From the NCBI GenBank assembly GCA_030686115.1, contig CP131612.1:2542001-2606000 (forward strand): a stretch of DNA of 64,000 nucleotides. The letters run 5' to 3'. This DNA comes from Psychrobacter cibarius (GTDB taxonomy: Bacteria > Pseudomonadota > Gammaproteobacteria > Pseudomonadales > Moraxellaceae). Numbering within the stretch: the stretch's first letter is position 1; each line of letters begins with the position of its first letter. The notes below the pieces were generated by a model. The model had not been told where the DNA came from. It worked only from the letters and a program-made list of their open reading frames with translations, and did no database searches. The position numbers were made by a program, and so were the translations under genes. Of this stretch, positions 37,935 through 47,213 are shown piece after piece.

Positions 37935-38411
37935 ATGAGTAACGCTACTAATCAAATCGGTCTAGAAAAAGCTGACATGAGCGAAGTCATTGCACAACTA
38001 AACAATTTATTATCAACTTATCACGTATTTTATTTAAACGTCCGTGGCTATCACTGGAATGTAAAAGGTGAGCATTTTTTCACCTTGCATCCAAAGTTTG
38101 AAGAATTGTATACCGCGCTACAATTACAAATTGATGAAATCGCTGAACGTATTTTAACTTTGGGCGGCACACCGCTGCATGCTTATAGCGATTTTACTCA
38201 GCATACTAGCATTCAAGAAGATAAAAACGTCAAAGATGGCAATGCTTGTGTGAAAGGTGTGGTAACGGGTTTACAAGCTTTGATTACAGAGCAGCGTAAA
38301 GTATCTGCTCTAGCAGCAGACAGCGAAGATCAAGGAACAGCTGACCTCGTAGATGCCTATGTACAAGAGCAAGAAAAGCTCATCTGGATGTATAACGCCT
38401 TTTTGGGTTAA
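37935..38411 (+). CDS. dps: Dps-family ferritin-like DNA protection protein
   Basis: This 158-residue protein is of the Dps/miniferritin family, which forms a 12-subunit cytoplasmic shell oxidising Fe2+ with H2O2 and protecting DNA. The ferroxidase signature YHVFYLNVRGYHWNVKGEHFF...FEELYTALQLQIDEIAERI holds the conserved His, Asp and Glu positions. The start is the ATG at 37935, with AAGGA at a good distance; a longer frame back to 37869 lacks a ribosome site and conservation. Its N-terminus is not lysine-rich, so direct DNA binding is uncertain. Palindromes upstream suggest stress regulation. Confidence 0.92.
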   Translation: MSNATNQIGLEKADMSEVIAQLNNLLSTYHVFYLNVRGYHWNVKGEHFFTLHPKFEELYTALQLQIDEIAERILTLGGTPLHAYSDFTQHTSIQEDKNVKDGNACVKGVVTGLQALITEQRKVSALAADSEDQGTADLVDAYVQEQEKLIWMYNAFLG

Positions 38412-38452
38412 TCATTGCTAAAAAAACAGTACATAACTAAAATCTAAATCAT

Positions 38453-38482
38453 AAAAAAGCACCTACTTTAGGTGCTTTTTTT
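38453..38482. terminator. Bidirectional terminator between dps and the DUF2057 gene
   Basis: AAAAAAGCACCTA...TAGGTGCTTTTTTT lies between converging genes, with A and T runs on both sides. Confidence 0.88.
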
Positions 38483-38506
38483 GTACTTGCTGTTGCTAAT
38501 GAAACC

Positions 38507-39196
38507 TTATTTTTGCATCCATTGACGCATTTTTTCGCGCTCAGCAGGCGTGGCTTGTAACCAAATTTGCATAAATTGATCTAAGGTATTAGCAGATGAA
38601 TTAACGCTAGTGATTTGCTTAGTGGTCGCTACCGTACCCGTATTCACATTCGGTTGATCTAATGCGGCAATCGCACGCTGATTCTGTAGCTCTGCATCAT
38701 CTGCTCCGCCAAACACACCGCCGAACGCCTTGCCTAAACCTGACAACAATCCACCTTGATTACCAGCGATACCTTGCTGACTTGCAACCACAGTATTGTT
38801 TTTCTCTACTGCCAGTATCGGACGTTTGGCATATTCTTTAGCTGCTGCATACTCTTCTGGCTGATTCGGCATGGTCAGACGATAGGTTTGATTGTCCGCC
38901 AATTCTGCCGTCACGCTCACATTACCCGAACGTAAATAGTCATGCTCATCACGGCGCAAGTCATATAAGCGGTCATACTTCGCAGTAATCGCATGTTGAC
39001 CCGGCTGAAGCGTAAACTTTTTAGTCAATGGTTGAAAAGCGCTCTGCTGCACTTCTTGCCCATTAATAGCCGTGACTTTGATATGGTCATCAACCAGTAG
39101 CGTTACTTCAGCATGCGACAGCATAGAGACAGAGCCTGCACCAATAAGCAACGTGCTGATGGTCAGTTTTTTTAGCAAAGAAGCATTGGATTTCAT
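38507..39196 (-). CDS. DUF2057 (YccT-like) secreted protein
   Basis: This 229-residue exported protein has a signal peptide MKSNASLLKKLTISTLLIGAGSVSMLSHA, cleaved after SHA. The mature start EVTLLVDDHIKVTAINGQEV, LQPGQHAITAKYDRLY and the later TYRLTMPNQPEEYAAAKEYAKRP match DUF2057. E. coli YccT of this family is a periplasmic protein that limits curli formation. The C-terminal half (about 150-225) is glycine- and asparagine-rich and ends in a helix. The start at 39196 has GGA upstream; an in-frame start four codons earlier is less likely. It is separated from hda by 76 bases. Confidence 0.8.
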   Translation of the reverse strand: MKSNASLLKKLTISTLLIGAGSVSMLSHAEVTLLVDDHIKVTAINGQEVQQSAFQPLTKKFTLQPGQHAITAKYDRLYDLRRDEHDYLRSGNVSVTAELADNQTYRLTMPNQPEEYAAAKEYAKRPILAVEKNNTVVASQQGIAGNQGGLLSGLGKAFGGVFGGADDAELQNQRAIAALDQPNVNTGTVATTKQITSVNSSANTLDQFMQIWLQATPAEREKMRQWMQK

Positions 39197-39271
39197 AAGT
39201 GATTCCATTAATAGTGAAAACGTTTTGGCAATAGTAAAAGCGTTTTGGATAAAAGACTTTAGTTGTTAATG

Positions 39272-40075
39272 CTAAAAATCGAGTGGCATCGTATGTTGAT
39301 CTTGTTCCGCTGAATCGTTATCTACTTGTGTCTCTTGCGCAATATCAGCAAGCTCTGCTGCTAGTGTCTGCTCATCAATGGTACGCAATGCGTCAGTGAT
39401 GACTGCTTTGGATATATTGCTACGCCCAAGGTTCGAAAACATCGGCTGAATATAATTGAGTACTTCCATCATCGCACCGATGCGATGTGGTCCTTCAGTA
39501 AGCAAATAATCAATAATTCGATCATCAAACTGCCAACCACGCCGACGCAAGATGGATTGTAATAACGCCTGACGGTCGGCTAAGTCATGACCATTGGGTA
39601 CTTTAAACGTAGGTGCTTGTGCCAAACGAGTCAGCAAATCCCTCAATTGAAAGGGCAAATCACCAGCAGGCTTATTGGCTGCAAACAACAATTGACGCTG
39701 ACCTTCACGACTGCGGTTAATCAAATGAAATAAGGCTTCTTGCCATTGACTGCTTTGCTCCAGCACCTCTAAATCATCGATCGCGATTAGATCGAAGTTT
39801 TCTAGAGAGGAGAGGACGTGCACATCGGTATGAATCAACTCATTGAGTGACAAACAAATCGCGGACTTGTCCATCTCAATAAATGACTCACAGATAGCAG
39901 ATAATAAGTGCGACTTGCCCGTAGCAGGACTGCCAAATAGGTACAGCTGACCAATCAGGCCGACATGTAGTTGCCGCACTGCATCAATAATTGACATCCA
40001 ACCAGGACCGGCGAAGTCACTTAGACTTGCATCATGCTTAATGTCCAGATTGAGACTTAGCTGTGCTTCTGCCAT
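39272..40075 (-). CDS. hda: DnaA-related regulatory inactivator protein Hda
   Basis: This 267-residue AAA+ protein has an N-terminal clamp-binding motif QLSLNL (residues 5-10) that tethers Hda to the DNA polymerase sliding clamp. Walker A is GSPATGKS (48-55) and Walker B FDLIAIDDLEVL (D100, D101); sensor-2 lies in the C-terminal lid GPHRIGAMMEVLNYI. Together with clamp and DNA it stimulates hydrolysis of DnaA-bound ATP, limiting replication starts. A 30-residue acidic tail is extra compared with E. coli Hda. The neighbourhood (AI-2E permease, purM, purN) is the usual one in gammaproteobacteria. Confidence 0.93.
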   Translation of the reverse strand: MAEAQLSLNLDIKHDASLSDFAGPGWMSIIDAVRQLHVGLIGQLYLFGSPATGKSHLLSAICESFIEMDKSAICLSLNELIHTDVHVLSSLENFDLIAIDDLEVLEQSSQWQEALFHLINRSREGQRQLLFAANKPAGDLPFQLRDLLTRLAQAPTFKVPNGHDLADRQALLQSILRRRGWQFDDRIIDYLLTEGPHRIGAMMEVLNYIQPMFSNLGRSNISKAVITDALRTIDEQTLAAELADIAQETQVDNDSAEQDQHTMPLDF

Positions 40076-40410
40076 GAATCATCAACTCGTTTTGCGTAAT
40101 GCAATAAATAAAAGGATAAATTATTAATAACTGTCTTTGAGATGCTCTTATACTACCTGATATAAACTTGCTGCGTTAGCATCTCGTTGTTTTAATCGAG
40201 AGTATATCTGAGAATTACCTAATCAAAAGTCATCTTGTTAACGACCAACTGGATAACGGCTGATACTGTCAATACTGCGCCTATATATAACATATTTGCA
40301 AAATGACTGACAAGTCTTTTACCTATTAAGCCTTATCAATCACCATTTATTATCCGTCATCAATTTTACTATCCCATTATGATGACCTCGTTACTCTAAC
40401 GATAAAATAC
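40076..40410. other. Non-coding gap between the PerM-like gene and hda
   Basis: This is 335 AT-rich bases between two minus-strand genes. It presumably holds the hda promoter. No open frame or strong hairpin stands out. Confidence 0.5.
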
Positions 40411-41517
40411 TTATCTCTTCTCAAACAAAGCCAATTGCTTACGACCTTTATAAAAATCAGTCGAACGATAGTAGATGTATAAATGGCGAAACAGTACATT
40501 AAGCACGGCAGACACTGGCAGTGCGATGAGCATACCAACGAAACCCAATAAGCTTGCGCCTGCCAATACTGCAAAAATCACCCAAAGCGGCGATAGACCT
40601 ATCTTATCACCCAATAGTAACGGCTGTAGGATATAACCTTCGGCGGCTTGCCCAACTAAAAACGCTCCGACAATCAGCGACAAATACGTCCAATTTAGCC
40701 CAAACTGGAACAGGCAGGCGATAATGGCAGCGATAAAACCAATGCCAAAACCCAAATAAGGAACAAAGCTAGCAATACCGGCAACCATACCAATAATAAG
40801 CCCAAGCTCAAGCCCAATAAGCTGTAATTGCACCGCATAAATAGCGCCCAATAAGACCATCACCAATAGCTGACCTTTGATAAATGCCATCAATGCAAGG
40901 TCACACTCTCGAGCAATCTGAATGACTTTTTCGCTATACGCAGCGGGAATCGCCAGCTTCCATGTCTGCAGACGCTGATCCCAATTGAACAAAAAATAAA
41001 AGGTTAAAATCGGTACTAGCACAATGAGTCCAGCATTATTGATGAAGTTCATGCTCGACACCAATATTTGGTTCATCATGGTACTGGCATCTTCAAACTT
41101 ATAATTGGTCTGCATGTATTCAACCAATGTCTCAGAAAACCCTTTAGACTCCAACTCTGGCAGATTGATACGACTGTTGTTAACGAACCATTCACGTACG
41201 ACTTCATTATACCAAGTTAAGACCTTAGGCAGATACTCCCACGCCGCTTGCAACTGATGCCACAAAGTCGGTATTAACCACCAAAGCAGTAGCACCATTC
41301 CTAAAGTGATGGTGGAATAGACAATGATAATCGCCACCCAGCGTTTGATATACTTCGATAAGCGTTTGACCAGCGGATTGAACAAATAAGCCAGTACGAA
41401 AGCAAAGACAAACGGTATAATGACTGGCATCATCAAATACAGTAACAATATACCCACCACCATCGCAACGACAATAAATAAGCGCCGAAAAAAAGGATCT
41501 ATTGGTTGGTTCATCAT
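40411..41517 (-). CDS. AI-2E/PerM-family transporter
   Basis: This 368-residue inner-membrane protein has about eight helices in the AI-2E arrangement: two N-terminal helices, a long amphipathic soluble segment (about 100-150), then the conserved block GLELGLIIGMVAGIASFVPYLGFGIGFIAAI at about 230-260 and HxxG-like PLLLGDKIGLSPLWVIFAVLAGASLLGFVGMLIALPVSAV. PerM-like proteins next to purM are common in gammaproteobacteria; a permease or proton/sodium antiport function is assumed. AGGA lies before the first ATG; the next ATG is also possible. It is divergent from purM. Confidence 0.88.
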   Translation of the reverse strand: MMNQPIDPFFRRLFIVVAMVVGILLLYLMMPVIIPFVFAFVLAYLFNPLVKRLSKYIKRWVAIIIVYSTITLGMVLLLWWLIPTLWHQLQAAWEYLPKVLTWYNEVVREWFVNNSRINLPELESKGFSETLVEYMQTNYKFEDASTMMNQILVSSMNFINNAGLIVLVPILTFYFLFNWDQRLQTWKLAIPAAYSEKVIQIARECDLALMAFIKGQLLVMVLLGAIYAVQLQLIGLELGLIIGMVAGIASFVPYLGFGIGFIAAIIACLFQFGLNWTYLSLIVGAFLVGQAAEGYILQPLLLGDKIGLSPLWVIFAVLAGASLLGFVGMLIALPVSAVLNVLFRHLYIYYRSTDFYKGRKQLALFEKR

Positions 41518-41744
41518 GACAAGGAATCCTATGATAGGCTGATTTAAGATGGAGGTATAATTGAAAGAAATGATACGTCTTATCGTACAACAACGGCGTA
41601 ATAGCGAACTGTTATCGACAATAAATTTAGCGTTCCATTATCGCAGAGTACAGCAAAAAATCCGTCATTTTTTGTTTCTTAACTTTTTATTTACTACTTA
41701 AAGTCAGTCTTCGTGAAATATCCGCCAAATATCCGCAAGTTGCT

Positions 41745-41774
41745 TTGCGAGTAAGGGTCATTTTTGGGTATAAT
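41745..41774 (+). promoter_or_regulatory. Promoter of purM-purN
   Basis: TTGCGA (-35), 18 bases, TATAAT (-10, with a preceding GGG) lie 85 bases before the purM start. The 340-base divergent gap to the PerM-like gene shows no other clear element. Confidence 0.6.
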
Positions 41775-41858
41775 GCGCGCACTATATTCAGAATTAACAC
41801 GACCAACTCGATTTTCTACTGACAGACCTTCATTCCCTATAAAATTTGTGAGATGACC

Positions 41859-42908
41859 ATGAGTAACAAGCCTTCTTTAAGCTACAAAGATGCTGGTGTT
41901 GATATTGATGCTGGCGATGCGTTGGTACAACGTATTAAATCAGTGGCAAAAGCCACCTCTCGTCCTGAAGTTGTGGGCGGACTTGGCGGCTTTGGAGCGC
42001 TTTGTCGTATACCAACTGGTTACACCTCACCGTTATTAGTTTCAGGTACTGATGGTGTGGGCACCAAACTTAAACTGGCGTTACAGCTAAACCGTCACGA
42101 CACGATCGGTATCGACTTGGTCGCCATGTGCGTCAACGATTTATTGGTTTGCGGTGCAGAGCCATTATTTTTCTTAGATTACTATGCGACTGGCAAGCTT
42201 GATATTGATGTAGCAGCGACTGTGGTCACTGGTATTGGTGAAGGCTGTAAGTTATCAAACTGTGCCCTGATCGGCGGCGAAACCGCTGAGATGCCAGGTA
42301 TGTATCAAGACGACGATTATGACTTGGCAGGCTTTTGTGTCGGTGTGGTCGAAGAAGCAGAAGTCATCACTGGCGAAAACGTCGCGGAAGGCGATGTATT
42401 GATCGCTCTTGCCTCAAGTGGTGCACACTCAAACGGTTATTCATTGGTACGTAAAGTCATCGAAGTCAGCGGCATTGATGTGACGAGCAGTGATGAGCAA
42501 TTAGACGGTCAGCCTATCCAAGACGCGTTAATGGCCCCTACTCGCATCTATGTTAAAGCGATTAAAGCGTTGCAAGATACTCTTGGTAGCTCAGCGCTGC
42601 ATGCAATGTCACATATCACTGGTGGCGGCTTAACCGATAATTTACCACGTGTATTACCAGAGAATTTAGCTGCTAGCATTGATACGACTAGCTGGCAGTT
42701 CTCAGAGCTATTCACTTGGTTACAAACCCAAGGAAATATTGAACAAAGCGAGATGTACCGCACCTTTAACTGCGGCGTTGGTTTTGTCATTGTCGTGCCT
42801 AAAGATAAAGCAGATGCGGCCATTCAAACTTTGAACGATGCTGGTGAAAAAGCTTGGCAATTAGGCGAAATGGTGAAGCGCGAAGCGGATTCTGTGGTGT
42901 ACCGTTAA
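41859..42908 (+). CDS. purM: Phosphoribosylformylglycinamidine cyclo-ligase
   Basis: This 349-residue AIR synthetase catalyses the fifth step of purine synthesis. The N-terminal [21 protein letters not shown], the ATP/loop region [40 protein letters not shown] and [11 protein letters not shown] are all present. The start is taken as the ATG at 41859, which has GAGA about five bases upstream; an ATG two codons earlier touches that site. Its stop overlaps the purN start (TAATG), so the pair is coupled. Confidence 0.96.
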   Translation: MSNKPSLSYKDAGVDIDAGDALVQRIKSVAKATSRPEVVGGLGGFGALCRIPTGYTSPLLVSGTDGVGTKLKLALQLNRHDTIGIDLVAMCVNDLLVCGAEPLFFLDYYATGKLDIDVAATVVTGIGEGCKLSNCALIGGETAEMPGMYQDDDYDLAGFCVGVVEEAEVITGENVAEGDVLIALASSGAHSNGYSLVRKVIEVSGIDVTSSDEQLDGQPIQDALMAPTRIYVKAIKALQDTLGSSALHAMSHITGGGLTDNLPRVLPENLAASIDTTSWQFSELFTWLQTQGNIEQSEMYRTFNCGVGFVIVVPKDKADAAIQTLNDAGEKAWQLGEMVKREADSVVYR

Positions 42909-43600
42909 TGTCAGACAGTCAAAAAAAAATTGATAATAACCCTTTACGGATTGCTGTACTGGTCTCTGGTAGTGGTAGCAACTTGCAAGTACTGATAGAT
43001 GCGATGCAAGCTGGCGCACTGCCGATTGAGATTGTTGGCGTCATTAGTAACCGTGAAGATGCTTATGCCATCACCCGTGCAAAAGACGCTGACATTCCCG
43101 TAGCCGTATTGTCACATGTTGCTAGCGGCAAACGCATGGGAATCAAGACCTTTGAGAATCATGCCAGCAGCCAACTAGCCTTATGGCAACCAGATCTCAT
43201 TGTGTTAGCTGGTTTTATGCGTGTCTTGAGTGCAGATTTTATCGATAATGCACCAGCGCCGATGATTAATCTGCACCCCTCTTTACTACCTATCTATAAA
43301 GGCCTTGATACCCATCAGCGTGCGATACAAGCAGGTGAGCGACATCATGGCTGTAGTATTCATGTCGTCACCGCTGAGCTCGACGCGGGTACTGTTTTGA
43401 CCCAAGCGCTGTTAGAGATACATCAAAGAGACACTGCCGATAGCTTGCAAGCACGCGTGCAAAAGCTTGAGCATCAATTGCTCCCTTGGACGATTTTATT
43501 ATTGGCCAAAGGCGCACTCTCGCTAGACCATGCTCAAGCAGCCAATCAACAAAGTATGTCTTTACCAACGCTACCATTAAAACTATATTTGAACGACTGA
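42908..43600 (+). CDS. purN: Phosphoribosylglycinamide formyltransferase
   Basis: This 230-residue GART catalyses the third step of purine synthesis using 10-formyl-tetrahydrofolate. VLVSGSGSNLQVLIDAM is the phosphate-binding start. The catalytic Asn-His-Asp set is seen in INLHPSLLPIYKGLDTH (Asn, His) and HVVTAELDAGTVLTQ (Asp). The start overlaps the purM stop. A terminator follows between purN and the converging sad gene. Confidence 0.95.
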   Translation: MSDSQKKIDNNPLRIAVLVSGSGSNLQVLIDAMQAGALPIEIVGVISNREDAYAITRAKDADIPVAVLSHVASGKRMGIKTFENHASSQLALWQPDLIVLAGFMRVLSADFIDNAPAPMINLHPSLLPIYKGLDTHQRAIQAGERHHGCSIHVVTAELDAGTVLTQALLEIHQRDTADSLQARVQKLEHQLLPWTILLLAKGALSLDHAQAANQQSMSLPTLPLKLYLND

Positions 43601-43659
43601 GTAAGTAGCGACAGTCACAAATTATCAGGCACCAACTATCAAGCTTAAACTCTTTGCAT

Positions 43660-43696
43660 AAAAAAGCCCAGTCACTCAATGAATGACTGGGCTTTC
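43660..43696. terminator. Terminator between purN and sad
   Basis: A stem AGCCCAGTCA/TGACTGGGCT has a nine-base loop. The T run is best on the minus strand (end of sad) but the hairpin can serve both converging genes. Confidence 0.85.
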
Positions 43697-43750
43697 TAAT
43701 AGCTACCTTTAAAATCTTCTAAAGCATATTAATCCCGAAGACGTCAGCTA

Positions 43751-45133
43751 TTATTGACTTTTATGAACATGTAGCCCTTTAATATTTACAAATTCTTTGA
43801 TACCAAAACCGCCATGCTCGCGACCATGACCTGAGTTTTTCACTCCACCAAATGGCAACGCTGGATTTGCAAGACCGTAACCATTGATGTAGACCATGCC
43901 CGTATCAAACTCTTCACGCGCTAGGCGAATGGCTTTGTCTTCGTCTTTAGAGAAGATAGCACCGCCCAAACCGTAGCGACTGTCATTGGCAATGCGTAAT
44001 GCATCATCTTGGTCTTTGGCTCGTATTAATGAGGCGACAGGACCAAATAATTCGTCATCATAGGCAGGTTGGCCTTTTTCGACATTCTCCAAGATAGTTG
44101 CTGGATAAAAACTGCCTTTGCCTTCTGGCAATTGACCACCAACAGCAATCGTTGCGCCTTTTGCCACACTATCTTCTACTTGCTCATGCAATTTTTCTTG
44201 TAAATCTTTACGAGCTAATGGACCAAGATCAGAGGCATCATCCATCGGATCGCCAGATTTAGCGTCTGCAAACTTTTTGACAATGCGTTCACGGAAATCA
44301 TTGTATAAGCTATCAACGATGATAAAGCGCTTAGCGGCGACACAAGTTTCACCATTATTAATGAGACGCGCTTGGGTACAAGTTTCTACCGCTAACTCTA
44401 CATCAGCATCTTCTAAGACAATAAAAGCATCGTTTGAGCCTAATTCTAGCACCACCTTTTTAATGGCTTTTGCTGCTTGCTGACCCACAATGCTACCAGC
44501 GCCGTCGCTACCTGTCAGTGTGACACCGCGCACTTTGTCATGACCGATTAATGCTTCTGATTGGTCGTGATCGATTAAAATCGTACGGAACAAATCGTTT
44601 GGTAACTCTGACTCATGGAAGATTTTTTCGATTAACAAGCCTGAACCAGTCACGTTTGACGCGTGCTTGAGTAAAATACTATTACCTGCCATCAAATTTG
44701 CGATGGTATAACGGAATACTTGGTAAGCAGGAAAGTTCCATGGCTGCATGCCATAGATGACACCGATAGGCTGATAAGTCACAATACCTTTCTTCAAGCC
44801 TTCAATATCACGCTCATCGTCAGCAAGTGCAGCCACCCCTTTTTCTGCGGTATAGTCGCAAATTGCTTTACACAAATCTATTTCTTGCAAACTCTGACTA
44901 TAGAGCTTGCCACGCTCCTCAGTCATAAGTTTAGACAACTCTTCTTTGTACTTGAGCAATGTCTCACCGATAGAATTGATGACTTTTGCACGCGCTTCGT
45001 GGCTGGTTTTACGCCACTCAGTAAATGCTTGGTGCGAGGATTCAACAATCTTGTTCACCTCATCATTACTCATATAATCGTATTCTTTGATCGCTTCACC
45101 CGTTGCTGGGTTTATAGTAGTAATATCTGCCAT
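43751..45133 (-). CDS. NAD-dependent succinate-semialdehyde dehydrogenase (Sad/YneI-like)
   Basis: This is a 460-residue aldehyde dehydrogenase of the short YneI/Sad group. The nucleophile Cys264 is in NNGETCVAAKRF and the base Glu230 in VVLELGSNDAFIVLEDAD, the group-specific form of the ELGGKSP block. It oxidises succinate semialdehyde to succinate, linking 4-aminobutyrate or similar breakdown to the TCA cycle; other medium aldehydes are possible. AAGGA supports the ATG. It is transcribed alone on the minus strand, with the LysR gene upstream on the same strand. Confidence 0.88.
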   Translation of the reverse strand: MADITTINPATGEAIKEYDYMSNDEVNKIVESSHQAFTEWRKTSHEARAKVINSIGETLLKYKEELSKLMTEERGKLYSQSLQEIDLCKAICDYTAEKGVAALADDERDIEGLKKGIVTYQPIGVIYGMQPWNFPAYQVFRYTIANLMAGNSILLKHASNVTGSGLLIEKIFHESELPNDLFRTILIDHDQSEALIGHDKVRGVTLTGSDGAGSIVGQQAAKAIKKVVLELGSNDAFIVLEDADVELAVETCTQARLINNGETCVAAKRFIIVDSLYNDFRERIVKKFADAKSGDPMDDASDLGPLARKDLQEKLHEQVEDSVAKGATIAVGGQLPEGKGSFYPATILENVEKGQPAYDDELFGPVASLIRAKDQDDALRIANDSRYGLGGAIFSKDEDKAIRLAREEFDTGMVYINGYGLANPALPFGGVKNSGHGREHGGFGIKEFVNIKGLHVHKSQ

Positions 45134-45535
45134 GATTATTATCCTTATTCATTACACTATTTTATTGGTTTGAAAATTGATCGCTTCAACATTTGAAGTT
45201 TTAAAAGACACATAAGCCGAGAATCGTCATTTTTATAAATGGATATGGTTAAATTGGACAACTTCATCAACGATTTTATGAAATCCGATACTGTCGTATA
45301 ACTTAACAATAGGCTATGTATTTGTCTTTTTTCTTAAGTGGGATTTATCATAGCAAAATGTACAACGAGTAGTTTTACAAGTTATAAAGAAGTGTTCCTA
45401 AGATGTTAAGAATGTGACTGACTGATTTATTAGGTCAAAATCTTGGACGAGATTTTTCAGTAAAATTACGCCAATAAAAAACCAGCGCTTGGGCTGGTTT
45501 AATAAATAAGCAATCGATAGCCACAAACAAATGGC
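45134..45535. other. Intergenic region between the LysR gene and sad
   Basis: This is 402 bases. It holds the LysR gene's terminator (45476-45500) and, further left, AT-rich sequence that must include the sad promoter. No gene is seen. Confidence 0.55.
45476..45500 (-). terminator. Terminator of the LysR gene
   Basis: A stem AAACCAGC/GCTGGTTT with a short loop is followed on the minus strand by TTTTTT, 35 bases after the stop. Confidence 0.85.
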
Positions 45536-46525
45536 TTAAAACAAATGATTCATCACAGGAATTTCTTGGGGTGGATTCTCTTCTTCGTCAACAATTTGAC
45601 GAGCCACATGCATGATAAGCTGACGCAACCAACGATGGGCGGGATGATGCTGCAACAAAGGCGACCACGCCATCGTTAGCTCAAATTCAGGGATAAAAAA
45701 TGGTGGCTCGACCATCATGATACTGTCGTTATTAGCCTGCATTTTTGCCACACGCGTAGGCAAAGTTGCAACCAAATCTTTATTGGCTGCAAGCATGGCT
45801 GGCATTTGATAGTGGCGGGTAAAAACACTGATTTGACGTTTTTGACCTAAACGTTGCAGTGCTTGATCAATTGAACCTAGGCCACCAGATTTTTCTGGAT
45901 TGACACCAAATCCCACACCCATACCAGTTTTAGAGACCCAAACGTGCTGCGCCTTAAGATAATTTTTGAGATTAAAGCGATGAGCATAAGGACTGTCAGA
46001 GGACAATAAACAGCTAAAAGTATCACGCCATACTAACACTTGATGGAAGCTTTGCGGAATTTCATTAAAGCGGTTGATCGCCAAATCCACTCGCCCCTGC
46101 TCCATATCACGATATGAGACGTCCGATGGCGTTAAGAAATCTAAGATGACATTTGGTGCCTCTGAGCGCAATGCTTTGACCAATTTTGGTACCAATGTCG
46201 CTTCAGCATAGTCTGAGGTCATGATACGAAAAACGCGCGAGGTACTGTAAGGACGAAATTCTGTGCGTGGCTCTAATACTTGTGTCAAATCCGCAAGTAT
46301 TTCACGGATACGAGGCTGTAACTCCAATGCGCGTTCAGTCGGCGTCATACCTTCAGATGAGCGTACCAGCAATGGATCATTAAATAGCTTACGCAGCCGG
46401 CGCAAAATATTACTCATCGCAGGTTGGGTAATGCCAAGCTGCTCAGCTGCACGAGTAACGTTTTTTTCTCGTAACAACACATCTAGATGTACCAATAAAT
46501 TTAAATCTACCCGCTGCAAATTCAT
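45536..46525 (-). CDS. LysR-family transcriptional regulator
   Basis: This 329-residue regulator has an N-terminal winged helix (1-62: LNLLVHLDVLLREKNVTRAAEQLGITQPAMSNILRRLRKLFNDPLLVR), a linker helix and a periplasmic-binding-like effector domain (about 95-300). The N-terminus resembles the NodD/LeuO-type subgroup (NLLVHLDVLL, FNDPLLVRSSEGMTPT). It lies divergent from aceA across a 688-base gap, so it may control isocitrate lyase or itself; the effector is unknown. The C-terminal 30 residues are an acidic extension. Confidence 0.88.
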   Translation of the reverse strand: MNLQRVDLNLLVHLDVLLREKNVTRAAEQLGITQPAMSNILRRLRKLFNDPLLVRSSEGMTPTERALELQPRIREILADLTQVLEPRTEFRPYSTSRVFRIMTSDYAEATLVPKLVKALRSEAPNVILDFLTPSDVSYRDMEQGRVDLAINRFNEIPQSFHQVLVWRDTFSCLLSSDSPYAHRFNLKNYLKAQHVWVSKTGMGVGFGVNPEKSGGLGSIDQALQRLGQKRQISVFTRHYQMPAMLAANKDLVATLPTRVAKMQANNDSIMMVEPPFFIPEFELTMAWSPLLQHHPAHRWLRQLIMHVARQIVDEEENPPQEIPVMNHLF

Positions 46526-47213
46526 ATATGTCTCTTTACCTTAAAATAAATACCACTACAAACGCGGCGTTTTTTGCCCTGCTATTTAGCATAAATCATC
46601 TATAACAGCATGAAATAAGGACAATTTTATATTAATTATTTTGATATATGCTTATTATAACTGAAATCATTCATCATAAGTCATTGTTTTATATGTACTA
46701 TCATAAAATTAAATACCCAAGATAATAATCATAAACTAGATAAATCAAGGTAACCTAGCTATAGTGGCTAGCAAGCGCTTAATCAGTTCTTGTTTAATGT
46801 TAGGCAGTCGCCGTGCGTTTTGATGGATTGACTACCATAAGTATTTTATCGCATTTTCATGCGAAAATACGGACATAACATTTATTACGCAAACTTAATT
46901 TTTTGCTCTTATTTTTTTAAGCTTGAATTAGTAGTTGGCACTTTTTAGGGCAATAAGCACTTTAACAGTTGAAAAAGACTTATAAAAAAGCGCATTCAAC
47001 CTAAAACGAAAGACCCAATAATAAAAGCTGACCAATTCGACAGGTTTTATTTGCTTTTATCATAATTTTCTTATAGTTTAGTAGAGATTGCTAACGCATA
47101 AGGTTTATATTTTAGATTTTCACTTCTGCCAGCATCTTTCTACATATATCAAAATTACCTCAATACTTGTAATTTTCTAAGTTACTAATTTTCACCACCC
47201 CAAGGAGACATAG
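46526..47213. other. Long divergent regulatory region between the LysR gene and aceA
   Basis: This is 688 bases of AT-rich sequence without a gene, unusually long for this window. A dyad CTAGC-7-GCTAG at 46755-46771 is followed by the palindrome AAGCGCTT (46773-46780); these are the only clear symmetric elements and could be LysR or other sites. aceA has a perfect AAGGAG ribosome site at the right end. A long untranslated leader is possible. Confidence 0.5.

Noticed and set aside
46925..46960. Possible sigma-54 promoter (TTGGCAC...GGGCA) before aceA
   Set aside because: The GG and GC are 11 bases apart instead of 10 and the -12 part is poor.
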